Assembly (NCBI GenBank): GCA_004292955.1
Contig: RDXX01000009.1
Span: 330,348-394,347, forward strand
Source: Oscillatoriales cyanobacterium
GTDB taxonomy: Bacteria > Cyanobacteriota > Cyanobacteriia > Cyanobacteriales > Microcoleaceae
Length of the DNA stretch: 64,000 nt
Direction of reading: 5' to 3'
Shown: piece after piece, positions 9,350 to 17,546 of the stretch
Layout: every line of letters begins with the position of its first letter
How positions within the stretch are numbered: the stretch's first letter is position 1
Translations under genes and position numbers: made by a program
Notes under the pieces: model-generated
What the model was told of the DNA's origin: nothing
The model's input: only the letters and a program-made list of their open reading frames with translations
Database searches by the model: none

Positions 9350-10435
9350 TCACAAACCTAAATTGATATAATCTAAACCCAATAACTCCTCTATCTTATG
9401 AATCGTAACATCGCGGAGAGCTTCTTTCACTCCCGCAACCCTGCGAGCCCGCAAAGAAAACAAAATCCCAGAATATGGCAAATGCTTCACAGCTAACGCA
9501 AAATCTTTCTGCACTTCGATAGATTCGTGCTGTCTGTAAACCTCCTCGATTTCTTGAACTAACAATTCATATTTACTCTTAACTTTTTGATACAAGTCAA
9601 TCCACTCGGGAAAATAAGCTAAAAACTCTTCTCCTTCATTAGTCAAAACAATTTCGATCATCCGCCGCGTCGAAAACCCTTCGCGAAGGTGGGAAATCGC
9701 CACATATTGCGGAGACTTAACCTTAACTCGGTTGAAGTTAGCATCGCAGATAATATACCCTTCTAAATCCATTGGATCTAAATGTTGAGCTGCTTCGATA
9801 ACTTCTTTCCAGCTAGTTAAAGGATACGAATTGACTACTTTCCAGACATATCTGTTTGCCCAGAAAAGGGGATCTGTTTCTCGCAAGGTTTCAGTATTGC
9901 GAACCCCGTGCAGCACGATATCATTGTTTTTTTGCTGAACAACTATTCTATTATAAGGTGTCATCAACTCAAAGATAAAACACTCATCGGTTGCTTCCGG
10001 TAATTCATAGCCCAATTCTTTCCAGACTTTCCAAAACAGTTCGGCAAAGCTAAATCCAAAACCATTAACTTCACCCGCTGCATCGGGAGTGCCGCTAGAT
10101 TGCACTCTCCATTCTCCCTGATAAAAATACAGTACAGTCAGAGAACCGTCTAACTTTTCATAAACTTTGGCGTGACTCCAATCAATCGCTGTGGCGTGGC
10201 CTTCCCCGTAATTAAAAAATTTGTCGTAGGGATAAGAAACTATTTCCCAGTTTTGAGATGAATCTAAAATAATACCTCGACACTGCTGGACTATTTTTTC
10301 GCCCAGCGGGGATTCTATCTGCGAGTATTTCAGGCAGACTAGATGAGGATATTGGCGGTGGCGGGTAACTTTGATATGATAAGTTTCGCACAAAGTTTCT
10401 AATCCGTGCTGGCGTAAATACTCTTGCAGTTCCAC
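9350..10435 (-). CDS. T4 Rnl1 (RnlA)-type RNA ligase
   Basis: 361 residues (T4 Rnl1: 374). GTG start with AGGAG six bases upstream. Nucleotidyltransferase motif I is VYEKLDGSLT, with candidate adenylated Lys94 (Lys99 in T4). The upstream RGIILD matches T4's RGI element near Arg54. FEL, EGYII and VKVKSP match motifs IIIa, IV and V. It would join 5'-phosphate and 3'-OH RNA ends using ATP. Together with the following kinase-phosphatase it forms a complete T4-type tRNA repair pair. The 106-base gap between them holds a small repeat with GCGGTTTCAACCGC. Confidence 0.9.
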   Translation of the reverse strand: MELQEYLRQHGLETLCETYHIKVTRHRQYPHLVCLKYSQIESPLGEKIVQQCRGIILDSSQNWEIVSYPYDKFFNYGEGHATAIDWSHAKVYEKLDGSLTVLYFYQGEWRVQSSGTPDAAGEVNGFGFSFAELFWKVWKELGYELPEATDECFIFELMTPYNRIVVQQKNNDIVLHGVRNTETLRETDPLFWANRYVWKVVNSYPLTSWKEVIEAAQHLDPMDLEGYIICDANFNRVKVKSPQYVAISHLREGFSTRRMIEIVLTNEGEEFLAYFPEWIDLYQKVKSKYELLVQEIEEVYRQHESIEVQKDFALAVKHLPYSGILFSLRARRVAGVKEALRDVTIHKIEELLGLDYINLGL

Positions 10436-10627
10436 GTTTGACTCCTAAATTACTCGCCTTCTCTATTTTATCGGAAATTGCATATTTCCGTGCATTTGTA
10501 AAGAAAATTTAAACTTGCTTTTTTCCTGAATGCCTGTTGTGGCTTTTGTATTTGGGAGTTGTGTTGTAAATTAAGTGAACACGCTTGGGTGCCAAACTGG
10601 ACTGTTTCGACATTGAGGACGAAAATA

Positions 10628-11188
10628 GTGAACAATAAATTATTACTTTTGGCGACTTCTGCGTGCGTATTGACTGCTTTAGTACCTGTATCGCAAGTTT
10701 TCGGTGCGGGCAAGTTGCCGCAGATGCTGGCGGAAACAAAGCCTGTTGCTAAAGCTGATGCTGCCGTGCCTGTAAGTGAAATTTTGCCAAAGTTAAAAGG
10801 CAAAACGCAAGTACCTATTTTTATCCCCAGCTTGGTTCCTGTTTCGCAGAAACTTTACTATCGAACCCAAAGTAAACCCGACAGCTATATTGTTTCTATG
10901 GAGTTTACAGCAGATTGCAAAGGTACGGGCGCTTGCACTTTTGGGGAAATTAGAGGTCAAAAAGGTGGTGAGTTTTCTACTAAAATGGAAGGGGTAACTA
11001 AGACATTAAAAACTGTTCAACTTGCGGGCGGAGTGAAAGGAAATTTTCACGACGGTTGCGGGGCTTACTGTACGGCTAATCTTGAGTGGAAAACTCAGGG
11101 TTTTATGTATACTCTAGCCATTAGAAATGGAGGTGAAGCAGATTTAATTAAGATTGCAAATTCTGCTATTCAAGCTGGTAAACGCTAA
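10628..11188 (+). CDS. Secreted protein, paralogue of the following gene
   Basis: 186 residues from GTG at 10628, chosen because it places a signal peptide (NNKLLLLATSACVLTALVPVSQVFGA) at the N-terminus and has GAGG upstream. An upstream in-frame ATG at 10559 would bury the signal. The mature part holds a domain with PIFIPSLVPVS, CTFGEIRG, QLAGGVKGNFHDGCGAYC and a closing IANSAIQAGKR. The four Cys residues may form two disulphides. The same domain ends the next protein. Function is unknown to me. Confidence 0.75.
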   Translation: MNNKLLLLATSACVLTALVPVSQVFGAGKLPQMLAETKPVAKADAAVPVSEILPKLKGKTQVPIFIPSLVPVSQKLYYRTQSKPDSYIVSMEFTADCKGTGACTFGEIRGQKGGEFSTKMEGVTKTLKTVQLAGGVKGNFHDGCGAYCTANLEWKTQGFMYTLAIRNGGEADLIKIANSAIQAGKR

Positions 11189-11346
11189 GATAATTTGCGA
11201 TTTTGTAGAGAAACGAAGCAATTTTAGTCCTGGCGATTGCTTCGTTCCTCGCAATGACAGAGAATATTATATATTTTGGGAGCCTTGAAACCAGTTAAGC
11301 TGGGGAAGCAAGAGAGAATGGTTGTGATGTCTACAGGGAAATCAGG

Positions 11347-12351
11347 ATGAGGGGAAAAGGACTATTTTGGGCGATTTTTGCTGGTGTGGTGACTGCTTTG
11401 CCGATCGCACTTTTGACGCCCAACTCCGCGTTAGCACGTCCAGAAGTGTCTGTGACAGAAATTCGCTGGTTTAATTATACTTCCAAAGATGGCTGGCAAT
11501 CCATCCAATTTATTGTGCCCGATCGCAATACTGCACAATCTACCAGCAGCCGCAAGCTGCGCCCCTACGACGTTCATCTTGCCAAGATGTTCGAGATTTC
11601 GCGTTTTTTGTGCGATCGCGATCGCACTTCTGAAGGTTACAATTGGTCTTACCAAGCCGAAAATGGCAACATTGACATGGGAATCTTCAAAATTAGCTGC
11701 GAGAAAGCCCGTTCCACCGCCATAACTTACGGATTAGGCAAACTCGAAAATACAGTCATTCGCCGCAACTTCGATCAAAAAGACGGCCGCCCTTCTCTTG
11801 CAGTTGTAAAATATTCAATTCCCACTCTGAACGTTGCTAAAAATAGAGTTTTACAGTGGAGAGATTATGTCCAAAAGTTTCCCCCAATCCCCAATAAGTC
11901 AGGTACAAATCAAGCTAAAACTCGTTTTCCTGTAAGTAACATTTTTGGGCAAATCAAAGGCAAAACACGAGTACCAGTTTTTCTGCCGAGTATGCTTCCT
12001 CTATCGGATACTCAGCAACTTGATTTTGATATCAAAGCTGGCTCCCACGGCTACATTGTTGGAATGTATTTCGGCAAAGGATGTCGCGGGGGAGCCTGTA
12101 CTTTCGGCACAATTGAAGCGAAAAGAGATGAACCGATTTCGCCTCCTTCGCAATTGCCGAGAGATACTTACAGAAGTATTGAATTAGCAGGCGGAATGAA
12201 GGGAACTTATTTCAATAGTTGCGGTAATTACTGCATTGCTTCTGTTGAGTGGCAAAGGCTGGGGGTGTTGTATCGAGTAAGTCTCAAAAACGGACGGCAG
12301 TCAGATGTTGTTGCGATGGTAAATTCTGCACTTCAAGCAGGACAACGTTAA
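11347..12351 (+). CDS. Secreted two-part protein sharing the C-terminal domain of the upstream gene
   Basis: 334 residues. Signal peptide (about residues 1-28, ending ALA). Residues ~30-180 form a separate N-terminal part with two Cys. Residues ~195-334 repeat the upstream protein's domain: GQIKGKTRVPVFLPSMLP, GGACTFGTIEA, ELAGGMKGTYFNSCGNYC, MVNSALQAGQR. The conserved Cys pattern indicates an extracytoplasmic fold. The 158-base gap and same strand suggest a tandem duplication followed by N-terminal growth or loss. No known family was recognised. Confidence 0.75.
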   Translation: MRGKGLFWAIFAGVVTALPIALLTPNSALARPEVSVTEIRWFNYTSKDGWQSIQFIVPDRNTAQSTSSRKLRPYDVHLAKMFEISRFLCDRDRTSEGYNWSYQAENGNIDMGIFKISCEKARSTAITYGLGKLENTVIRRNFDQKDGRPSLAVVKYSIPTLNVAKNRVLQWRDYVQKFPPIPNKSGTNQAKTRFPVSNIFGQIKGKTRVPVFLPSMLPLSDTQQLDFDIKAGSHGYIVGMYFGKGCRGGACTFGTIEAKRDEPISPPSQLPRDTYRSIELAGGMKGTYFNSCGNYCIASVEWQRLGVLYRVSLKNGRQSDVVAMVNSALQAGQR

Positions 12352-12421
12352 TACTATTTTCGATTTTCGATTTTCGATTCCATTTGATGTACAATTTAAT
12401 TGTACCTAAAAAACTAATAAG

Positions 12422-12658
12422 ATGCCTGCGATTAGCGTTGAAGAAGCCAAGCAGAGTCTGCAAGATATCTTGGAAAAGGTGGCAAAAGGAGAAGAAGTGA
12501 CAATCGTACAGGAGGGCAAAGTAGTAGCTCGTGTAGTCCCGCCCCTATCCAAGGAGCAGCGGTTAGCTAGGCGTAAAGCATTCCGAAACTCCATTAATGT
12601 CAAGGGCGAACCCCTGAGCGCAACAGTCATTAGGCTAAGGGAGGAAGCACGGTATTGA
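12422..12658 (+). CDS. Phd/YefM-type antitoxin
   Basis: 78 residues. The N-terminal MPAISVEEAKQSLQDILEKV and EEVTIVQEGKVVARVVP are typical of Phd/YefM antitoxins, which bind operator DNA and mask a toxin with the C-terminal tail. Its stop codon overlaps the TTG start of the PIN gene by four bases. A tandem TTTTCGA tract sits in the leader (about 12357-12378). Confidence 0.88.
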   Translation: MPAISVEEAKQSLQDILEKVAKGEEVTIVQEGKVVARVVPPLSKEQRLARRKAFRNSINVKGEPLSATVIRLREEARY

Positions 12659-13092
12659 TTTATATAGATACCAGCGTTCTTGTCCCCTTCTATTTACCAG
12701 AAGCTCTCAGCGATGCTGTTGATGAATTACTGAGGATTGAAGACAAACCTGCACTAAGTCAATTAGTTGAGGTGGAATTGTTTTCAGCAATTGCCCGCAA
12801 ATTGCGAATGAGAGAAATTTCTGCTGAAGAGGCAAGACAAATAGCGCTCGATTTTCAAACTGACTTGGATGAAAATTTTTATACTCGCATCCCGTTAGAG
12901 CCCATTCATTACAATTTAGCTCGCGATTGGATTAGTCGCTTTGAAGTACCGTTGCGTACTTTAGATGCACTACATTTAGCAGTAGCAAGTTCTAATCAGT
13001 TGCTTTTGGTTACTGGCGATGAGGCTCTGGCTCGCAGTGCTCAGACTTTAGGAATTGAAGTTCAGTTATTGATTGCTGTAACTGAGAGCTAA
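12655..13092 (+). CDS. PIN-domain (VapC-like) ribonuclease toxin
   Basis: 145 residues, TTG start overlapping the antitoxin stop, with AAGGGAGG (12637-12644) placed to drive it. PIN acidic residues are in place: Asp in IYIDTSVLVPFYLPE, Glu in LVEVELFSAIARK, and Asp in LRTLDALHLA and LLVTGDEAL. These toxins cut RNA, often initiator tRNA or rRNA. Forms a standard Phd-PIN module with 12422-12658. Confidence 0.9.
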   Translation: MIYIDTSVLVPFYLPEALSDAVDELLRIEDKPALSQLVEVELFSAIARKLRMREISAEEARQIALDFQTDLDENFYTRIPLEPIHYNLARDWISRFEVPLRTLDALHLAVASSNQLLLVTGDEALARSAQTLGIEVQLLIAVTES

Positions 13093-13441
13093 AAGTTCGA
13101 TCGCAATTACATCGCCCTTTTCCCCTCCTGTCTATATTTCTCTCTCCAAATCCCGCCACCTTTGAGCTAACTCTGCCGCCGGCTTCTACCGCGTTCATCC
13201 GCATTAACTCTAGGAAAATCATACATCCTCGGCTGCCTTTGGCTCGAAATGCCGATCGACTCAAGCCACCCAAGCCAACGCAAAATTGGAAACACCCTTA
13301 AAGCTCGCTGCTGCCGATCAATATCTGGTATTACTATTTTATCGCCCGAATTGTCCCAACCAGCAATTAAAGTCCCCACCTGCGGTACGCTAGATCAGGT
13401 GAATATACTGGCTCATTTCAAGCTATCCTGCGATCGATCTT
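13093..13441. other. Intergenic, possible gene remnant
   Basis: No convincing intact gene in 349 bases. On the minus strand a GTG-led frame (13379 to 13167) reads GTLIAGWDNSGDKIVIPDID and further; a neighbouring frame then reads PAAELAQRWRDLEREI and stops. That looks like a protein split by a frameshift, but I do not recognise it and coding is not assured. The hemC promoter should lie near its right end. Confidence 0.3.
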
Positions 13442-14413
13442 ATGTCCCCAACCACATCTGCCCCTTCCCGAACCGTCCGCATCGGTTCCCGCAAAAGCCA
13501 ACTCGCCCTCGTTCAAACCCACTGGGTGCAAGCAGAATTACAGAAACGCTTCCCGCAACACACTTTTGAAGTCCACACCATGTCCACCCAAGGGGACATA
13601 ATTCTTGATGTCGCCCTCGCTAAAATCGGCGACAAAGGACTTTTCACCAAAGAATTAGAAACGGGAATGCTGAACCGTGAAACGGACTTTGCCGTGCATT
13701 CCCTCAAAGATTTACCGACCAACTTACCCGAAGGTTTAATATTAGGATGTGTCACCGAACGGGAAAATCCCGCTGACGCCCTGGTAGTTCACTCCAAGCA
13801 CAAAGACAAGCAACTTGACACCCTCCCCGAAGGTGCAGTAATCGGCACTTCTTCCCTCCGTAGGCTGGCTCAACTGCGGCACCATTTCCCTCATTTTGTA
13901 TTCAAAGATATTCGCGGCAATCTCAATACTCGACTCGCTAAATTAGATGATGGCGGTTACGACGCGATTATTTTAGCAGTTGCCGGACTCGAAAGATTGG
14001 GAATGGGCGATCGCATCCACCAAGTTATCGATCCTGAAATCTCCCTCCACGCCGTCGGACAAGGTGCTTTGGGCATCGAATGCCGCGCCGGAGATCCAGA
14101 AATCCTGGAAGTTATTAAAGCTCTCGAACACTCCGAAACCGCCCAAAGATGTCATGCTGAACGCGCATTTCTGCGGGAATTAGAAGGCGGCTGTCAAGTA
14201 CCCATTGGCGTCAATACCAATATAGAAAACGGTCAATTAACATTAACTGGAATGGTATCCAGTCTCGACGGCCAGCGATTCGTCAAAGATACTGTTTCCG
14301 GCGCAGCCGAGACTGCTGAAATGCTGGGAATAGACCTCGCTCACCGCCTGCGCGCCCAGGGAGCGAGTGTTATTTTAGAGGAAATCTTTGTCGAAGTTCA
14401 ACGCGGTTCATAA
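13442..14413 (+). CDS. hemC: Porphobilinogen deaminase (hydroxymethylbilane synthase)
   Basis: 323 residues. Polymerises four porphobilinogen units to hydroxymethylbilane in haem, chlorophyll and bilin synthesis. [17 protein letters not shown] at the N-terminus, [11 protein letters not shown] (substrate-binding), [11 protein letters not shown] and GNLNTRL are diagnostic. [13 protein letters not shown] carries the Cys that holds the dipyrromethane cofactor. Length matches the family. It stands alone, with no other tetrapyrrole gene beside it. Confidence 0.98.
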   Translation: MSPTTSAPSRTVRIGSRKSQLALVQTHWVQAELQKRFPQHTFEVHTMSTQGDIILDVALAKIGDKGLFTKELETGMLNRETDFAVHSLKDLPTNLPEGLILGCVTERENPADALVVHSKHKDKQLDTLPEGAVIGTSSLRRLAQLRHHFPHFVFKDIRGNLNTRLAKLDDGGYDAIILAVAGLERLGMGDRIHQVIDPEISLHAVGQGALGIECRAGDPEILEVIKALEHSETAQRCHAERAFLRELEGGCQVPIGVNTNIENGQLTLTGMVSSLDGQRFVKDTVSGAAETAEMLGIDLAHRLRAQGASVILEEIFVEVQRGS

Positions 14414-14766
14414 ATGCGATCGACATCTGTTTTTCACGGCTTTGAGACGCGATTTATCGCATTTGGTAAAATAAAAATAACTGGCGGTTCGCTTTTGTTT
14501 TGACAGGTACAATAGCAGTCTGATTGTAGATTTTAGATGGTGATTTTAAATAAAATTGCCAAATTCACAAATATCTGACTAATTTAGGATGCTCCGCAGG
14601 ATGTTGAGAAGCCCGGTTTATGGATAGATACCTTGCTGTAAAGCCCAGGATTTTTCGTAGCAACTGGGTTTCTTTGCATCAGCCCTATCATTGTCAATAT
14701 ACAATCCAAAATCTCCAATCAAACATCGACAATAAATCAACAACCTATTTCAGGGAAATGCAAAAT
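14414..14766. other. Intergenic between hemC and the protease gene
   Basis: 353 bases with no gene seen. An open frame runs upstream from the protease ATG back to 14620, but it has no ribosome-binding site and an unrelated composition, so I treat it as leader. Confidence 0.4.
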
Positions 14767-15597
14767 ATGAGCGCTCAGGAAACTCAATTAAAGCTAGAAT
14801 TGGCAAAAGTTCAGCAACTTTATCGCAAAATGCAGGCAGATCGGAAAGCTTTGCAGCAGCAATTGAAAGAGTTTAAAACTCAGACAGGAAACTTTTCCGA
14901 TGTCGTCGAGCAAGTCTTGCCTTCCGTAGTTTCAGTTTACGTGATGGATTGGGATACAGGAGAAGAAATTTCTTCCGGGAGCGGCTTTTTTGTATCTCCT
15001 GACGTAATTGTCACTAACTATCACGTTATCGAAGATATTGCCGATGAAGATTACTTCTACGAGGAAGATGAAGTCGAACAGGTTTTAGTGGAAACTTACG
15101 ACGGAAAGTTGAGAATGGCAGAGGTGGTATTTACAGGTAATGCGGAAGAGGATTTAGCATTGCTGTTGATTACTGGTTTTATCATCGATCCGGCAACAGG
15201 GGAACAAGTGGAGTCTCCCGAAGAATATCCTCCCCTAGAATTGTCTTTTGATGTCAAAGTGGGCGATCGGGTAATTGCTGTGGGCAATCCTATGGGACAG
15301 TTTGCTGCAACTGTAACTCAAGGTATTATTAGTGCAATTCGCGAACCGGAAGAGTATGAGGTGGGCGAGGATGATGAGGATGAGATTGCCGAGGTTAAGG
15401 TGTTGCAAACGGATGCGGCGATTAATCCGGGAAATTCGGGCGGCCCGTTGATTAATATGGCCGGTCAAGTTGTTGGGGTGAACACGTGGGGATTGGAAGA
15501 TGCTGATACTATTAATTTGGCGATCGCCTCCGTTGCATTGGATGACTTCTTGGCTGGATTTGAAGAAACTTTTGAGGGTGAACCTGATGAGGAATAG
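14767..15597 (+). CDS. HtrA/Deg-like trypsin-fold serine protease without PDZ domain
   Basis: 276 residues from ATG 14767 (AGGGA 11 bases upstream). Residues 1-45 form a charged helical, probably coiled-coil segment. The protease domain follows, with triad His86 (TNYHVIED), Asp129 (AEEDLALLLI) and Ser224 (NPGNSGGPL). There is no signal peptide or membrane anchor and no PDZ domain, so it may be cytoplasmic, unlike HhoA/HhoB/HtrA of cyanobacteria. Two acidic stretches (near residues 90-105 and 198-208) are unusual and may be surface loops. Substrate unknown. Confidence 0.85.
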   Translation: MSAQETQLKLELAKVQQLYRKMQADRKALQQQLKEFKTQTGNFSDVVEQVLPSVVSVYVMDWDTGEEISSGSGFFVSPDVIVTNYHVIEDIADEDYFYEEDEVEQVLVETYDGKLRMAEVVFTGNAEEDLALLLITGFIIDPATGEQVESPEEYPPLELSFDVKVGDRVIAVGNPMGQFAATVTQGIISAIREPEEYEVGEDDEDEIAEVKVLQTDAAINPGNSGGPLINMAGQVVGVNTWGLEDADTINLAIASVALDDFLAGFEETFEGEPDEE

Positions 15598-15894
15598 TCG
15601 CTAGTTGTCGGTAATCTGTGATTCGGGCGATCGCACTTTTTGTGAAAAGATGTGAAAAGGGCGATCGGCTCAAACGACGGTTCAAGCAAATAGTAGGTTT
15701 TTTGCGATCGTCTTAGGTTTTGGGAGAGATGTACCGTCTCCCTGATATTCTTCAACTAAAAGCTCTAATACTTTAATCATACATAGCGATCGCCCTTCTC
15801 CCAAAAAAGCGATCGCCCTCCCTCCCATACATTCACAGCGATCGCCCTTACACACAAAAAAGCCGTCCTTCTAGCGATGAGTATTGGATATTTA
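15598..15894. other. HIP1-rich convergent intergenic region
   Basis: About 300 bases between convergent genes, with at least five GCGATCGC-type octamers separated by C-rich linkers. No gene or clear terminator stem was found. Confidence 0.5.
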
Positions 15895-16137
15895 TTATGC
15901 GGCCTCGGTCAAAGTTCTGACACGCAAAACTTCATTAGACATTAACGGTTCAATTTCCGACTCAGCTAAAGTAATTACAGCTATAGTTTCACCTAAAGCA
16001 TTAAAAACTTCAAGACTGTAGCCATCCTCATCGGGGTGGGGATGATGCTCAACAATAGTGGCAATATCTCCTCGACAGAGTTTGTACTTGGGTACATCGG
16101 TTCGTAATGCTACTCTTTTAAACAAGGGAAATTTCAT
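15895..16137 (-). CDS. DUF4926 protein
   Basis: 80 residues. FKRVALRTDVPKYKLCRGDIATIVEHH, EDGYSLEVFNALGET and TLAESEIEPL match DUF4926, a small beta-rich family usually found next to a toxin-like DUF6883 gene. No such partner is adjacent here. The ATG at 16137 has GGAG eight bases upstream and is preferred over an ATG at 16143, which sits too close to it. Divergent from the 16222 gene. Confidence 0.8.
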   Translation of the reverse strand: MKFPLFKRVALRTDVPKYKLCRGDIATIVEHHPHPDEDGYSLEVFNALGETIAVITLAESEIEPLMSNEVLRVRTLTEAA

Positions 16138-16221
16138 TTTCATAGCTCCTTATACATCACATTGCCAATTTTTATGCTATATTTGATTGGGGTTCATCTG
16201 TTTAATAAAAATAATTAATGT

Positions 16222-16500
16222 ATGAATTTGCGCTTTTATATCGATCCTGAAACTGATTTACCTCATATCTATGAGCATGGAGTTAATGAGGTAGAAGTTG
16301 AGGATATACTGAGAAAGCCAGGTGAGGATCGTTTGGGGCGCGAAGGTACGCGGGTAGCTATTGGTCAAACTATAGATGGTCGTTATCTTAAGATCGTTTA
16401 CGTTCCTGAACCTGAGTCATATAGCGCTTTTGTTATAACAGCGTATGAGTTAACAGGTAAACCTTTGAGTGCTTATAAACGCCGACAACGTGGTAGGTAA
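16222..16500 (+). CDS. DUF4258/BrnT-like small protein, probable toxin
   Basis: 92 residues: FYIDPETDLPHIYEHGVNEVEVEDIL, GTRVAIGQTIDGRYLKIVYVPE, VITAYELTGKP and a basic tail KRRQRGR. The pattern of alternating strands and a C-terminal arginine-rich end fits DUF4258 RelE/BrnT-fold proteins. The next gene begins two bases after the stop and encodes an acidic small protein, as in toxin-antitoxin modules. Toxicity is inferred. Confidence 0.75.
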   Translation: MNLRFYIDPETDLPHIYEHGVNEVEVEDILRKPGEDRLGREGTRVAIGQTIDGRYLKIVYVPEPESYSAFVITAYELTGKPLSAYKRRQRGR

Positions 16501-16502
16501 AT

Positions 16503-16709
16503 ATGGCAACACAAAATCAATTTCCCTTGAGTTGGGATGAAAAACGAGTGCGCCAAACGATCGAACATTACGATCGACAGTCAGAAGATGAAGCAGTAGC
16601 AGAAGATGAAGCAGCGTTTGACAATAAAGATCAAGCGTTTGTCCAAATTCCTTTGGAGTTATTACCGTTAGTTAGAGAGTTAATCGCTAAACATTATGCC
16701 AGTGTTTAA
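16503..16709 (+). CDS. Acidic partner (probable antitoxin) of the DUF4258 protein
   Basis: 68 residues. WDEKRVRQTIEHYDRQSEDE, then an acidic AVAEDEAAFDNKDQ stretch, and a helical C-terminus VQIPLELLPLVRELIAKH. I recall this organisation in cyanobacterial partners of DUF4258 genes. The two-base gap implies translational coupling. Binding and neutralisation are inferred. Confidence 0.72.
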   Translation: MATQNQFPLSWDEKRVRQTIEHYDRQSEDEAVAEDEAAFDNKDQAFVQIPLELLPLVRELIAKHYASV

Positions 16710-16807
16710 GACCAGATAAATAAAGGCGATCGCCCTTTTTTACCACAGATAAACGCGCATAGAATAAGGGCGATCGCACCTCACAAAAGAAAATGGAAAT
16801 TTTAATT

Positions 16808-17023
16808 ATGCCAATTGCACAACTATTTCCTCTGCTTAGTAATTTATCTCGTGTGGATAAATTAAGAGTAATAGAATTTTTGGTCTCTGAGTTAGCAAAA
16901 GAAGAAGGTTTGGCTAACTTAGAGTCGAAAGATAATTATTTTGAGATGTTGCATAATTCCGATGAAGGAGCACGTCAATTAGCACAGTTTTTAGAGGAAC
17001 AAAAGCAACTGCAAAATGCTTAA
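16808..17023 (+). CDS. Small helical protein, coupled to the aspartic protease gene
   Basis: 71 residues from ATG 16808 (an alternative ATG at 16793 adds MEILI). All-helical appearance: PIAQLFPLLSNLSRVDKLRVIEFLVSE and a C-terminal LAQFLEEQKQLQ. No family recognised. It overlaps the next gene by eight bases, so the two are probably translated together and may act as a pair. Confidence 0.6.
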   Translation: MPIAQLFPLLSNLSRVDKLRVIEFLVSELAKEEGLANLESKDNYFEMLHNSDEGARQLAQFLEEQKQLQNA

Positions 17024-17438
17024 TGGTGAAAAATACTCTTTTGCCTCTAAATTCGATCGCTTTGGCGAGGTATCTTATGCGCCTTATTTACCGATAATAT
17101 TAAGCTATCGAAACCAGTCAATTGAAATGATGGGGTTGTTGGATACGGGGGCAAGTATGAATGTTTTGCCTTATGAAATTGGGTTACAATTAGGGGCAGT
17201 TTGGGATGAACAAACTTTTATTATTTCTTTGTCGGGAAATCTGGCAAATATCGAGGCTAGGGCTTTGTTGTTGTCAGGGACAGTCAGCAGGTTTGCACCA
17301 GTTAACTTGGCTTTTGCTTGGACTAGACAAAGAAATATGCCGCTCATTTTAGGAAGGTTAAATTTTTTGGCAGAGTTTGATGTTTGTTTTTATGTATCTG
17401 AACTAGGATTTGAAATTGCACCTAAGCAATCTCACTAA
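17016..17438 (+). CDS. Retropepsin-like aspartic protease domain protein
   Basis: 140 residues, about the size of one retropepsin lobe. MGLLDTGASMNVLPYEIGLQLG carries the DTGA catalytic motif (near residue 43), and LILGRLNFL near the C-terminus matches the hydrophobic-hydrophobic-Gly element. Such proteins would need to dimerise for activity. The 71-residue partner upstream suggests a two-gene module common in cyanobacteria. Substrate unknown. Confidence 0.75.
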   Translation: MLNGEKYSFASKFDRFGEVSYAPYLPIILSYRNQSIEMMGLLDTGASMNVLPYEIGLQLGAVWDEQTFIISLSGNLANIEARALLLSGTVSRFAPVNLAFAWTRQRNMPLILGRLNFLAEFDVCFYVSELGFEIAPKQSH

Positions 17439-17469
17439 TAGGTGGTTATAAGCGATCGCCCTTCCACAC

Positions 17470-17515
17470 AAAAGAGCGATCGCCTCATAATATCTTTAGG
17501 GGCGATCGCTCTTTT
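17470..17515. terminator. Bidirectional terminator built from two HIP1 octamers
   Basis: A perfect 15-bp inverted repeat (AAAAGAGCGATCGCC at 17470-17484, GGCGATCGCTCTTTT at 17501-17515) with a 16-base loop and a T-run on each strand. It lies between the convergent aspartic protease and VWD genes, so it can stop transcription from both sides. Confidence 0.85.
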
Positions 17516-17546
17516 TTTGAAAGGGGATTAAAAGATCGATCGCGAA

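Noticed and set aside
13010..13379. Two overlapping minus-strand frames (GTLIAGWDNSGDKIV and others) upstream of hemC
   Set aside because: No recognised family, weak starts, and the apparent continuation needs a frameshift. Kept only as a possible remnant in the intergenic entry.
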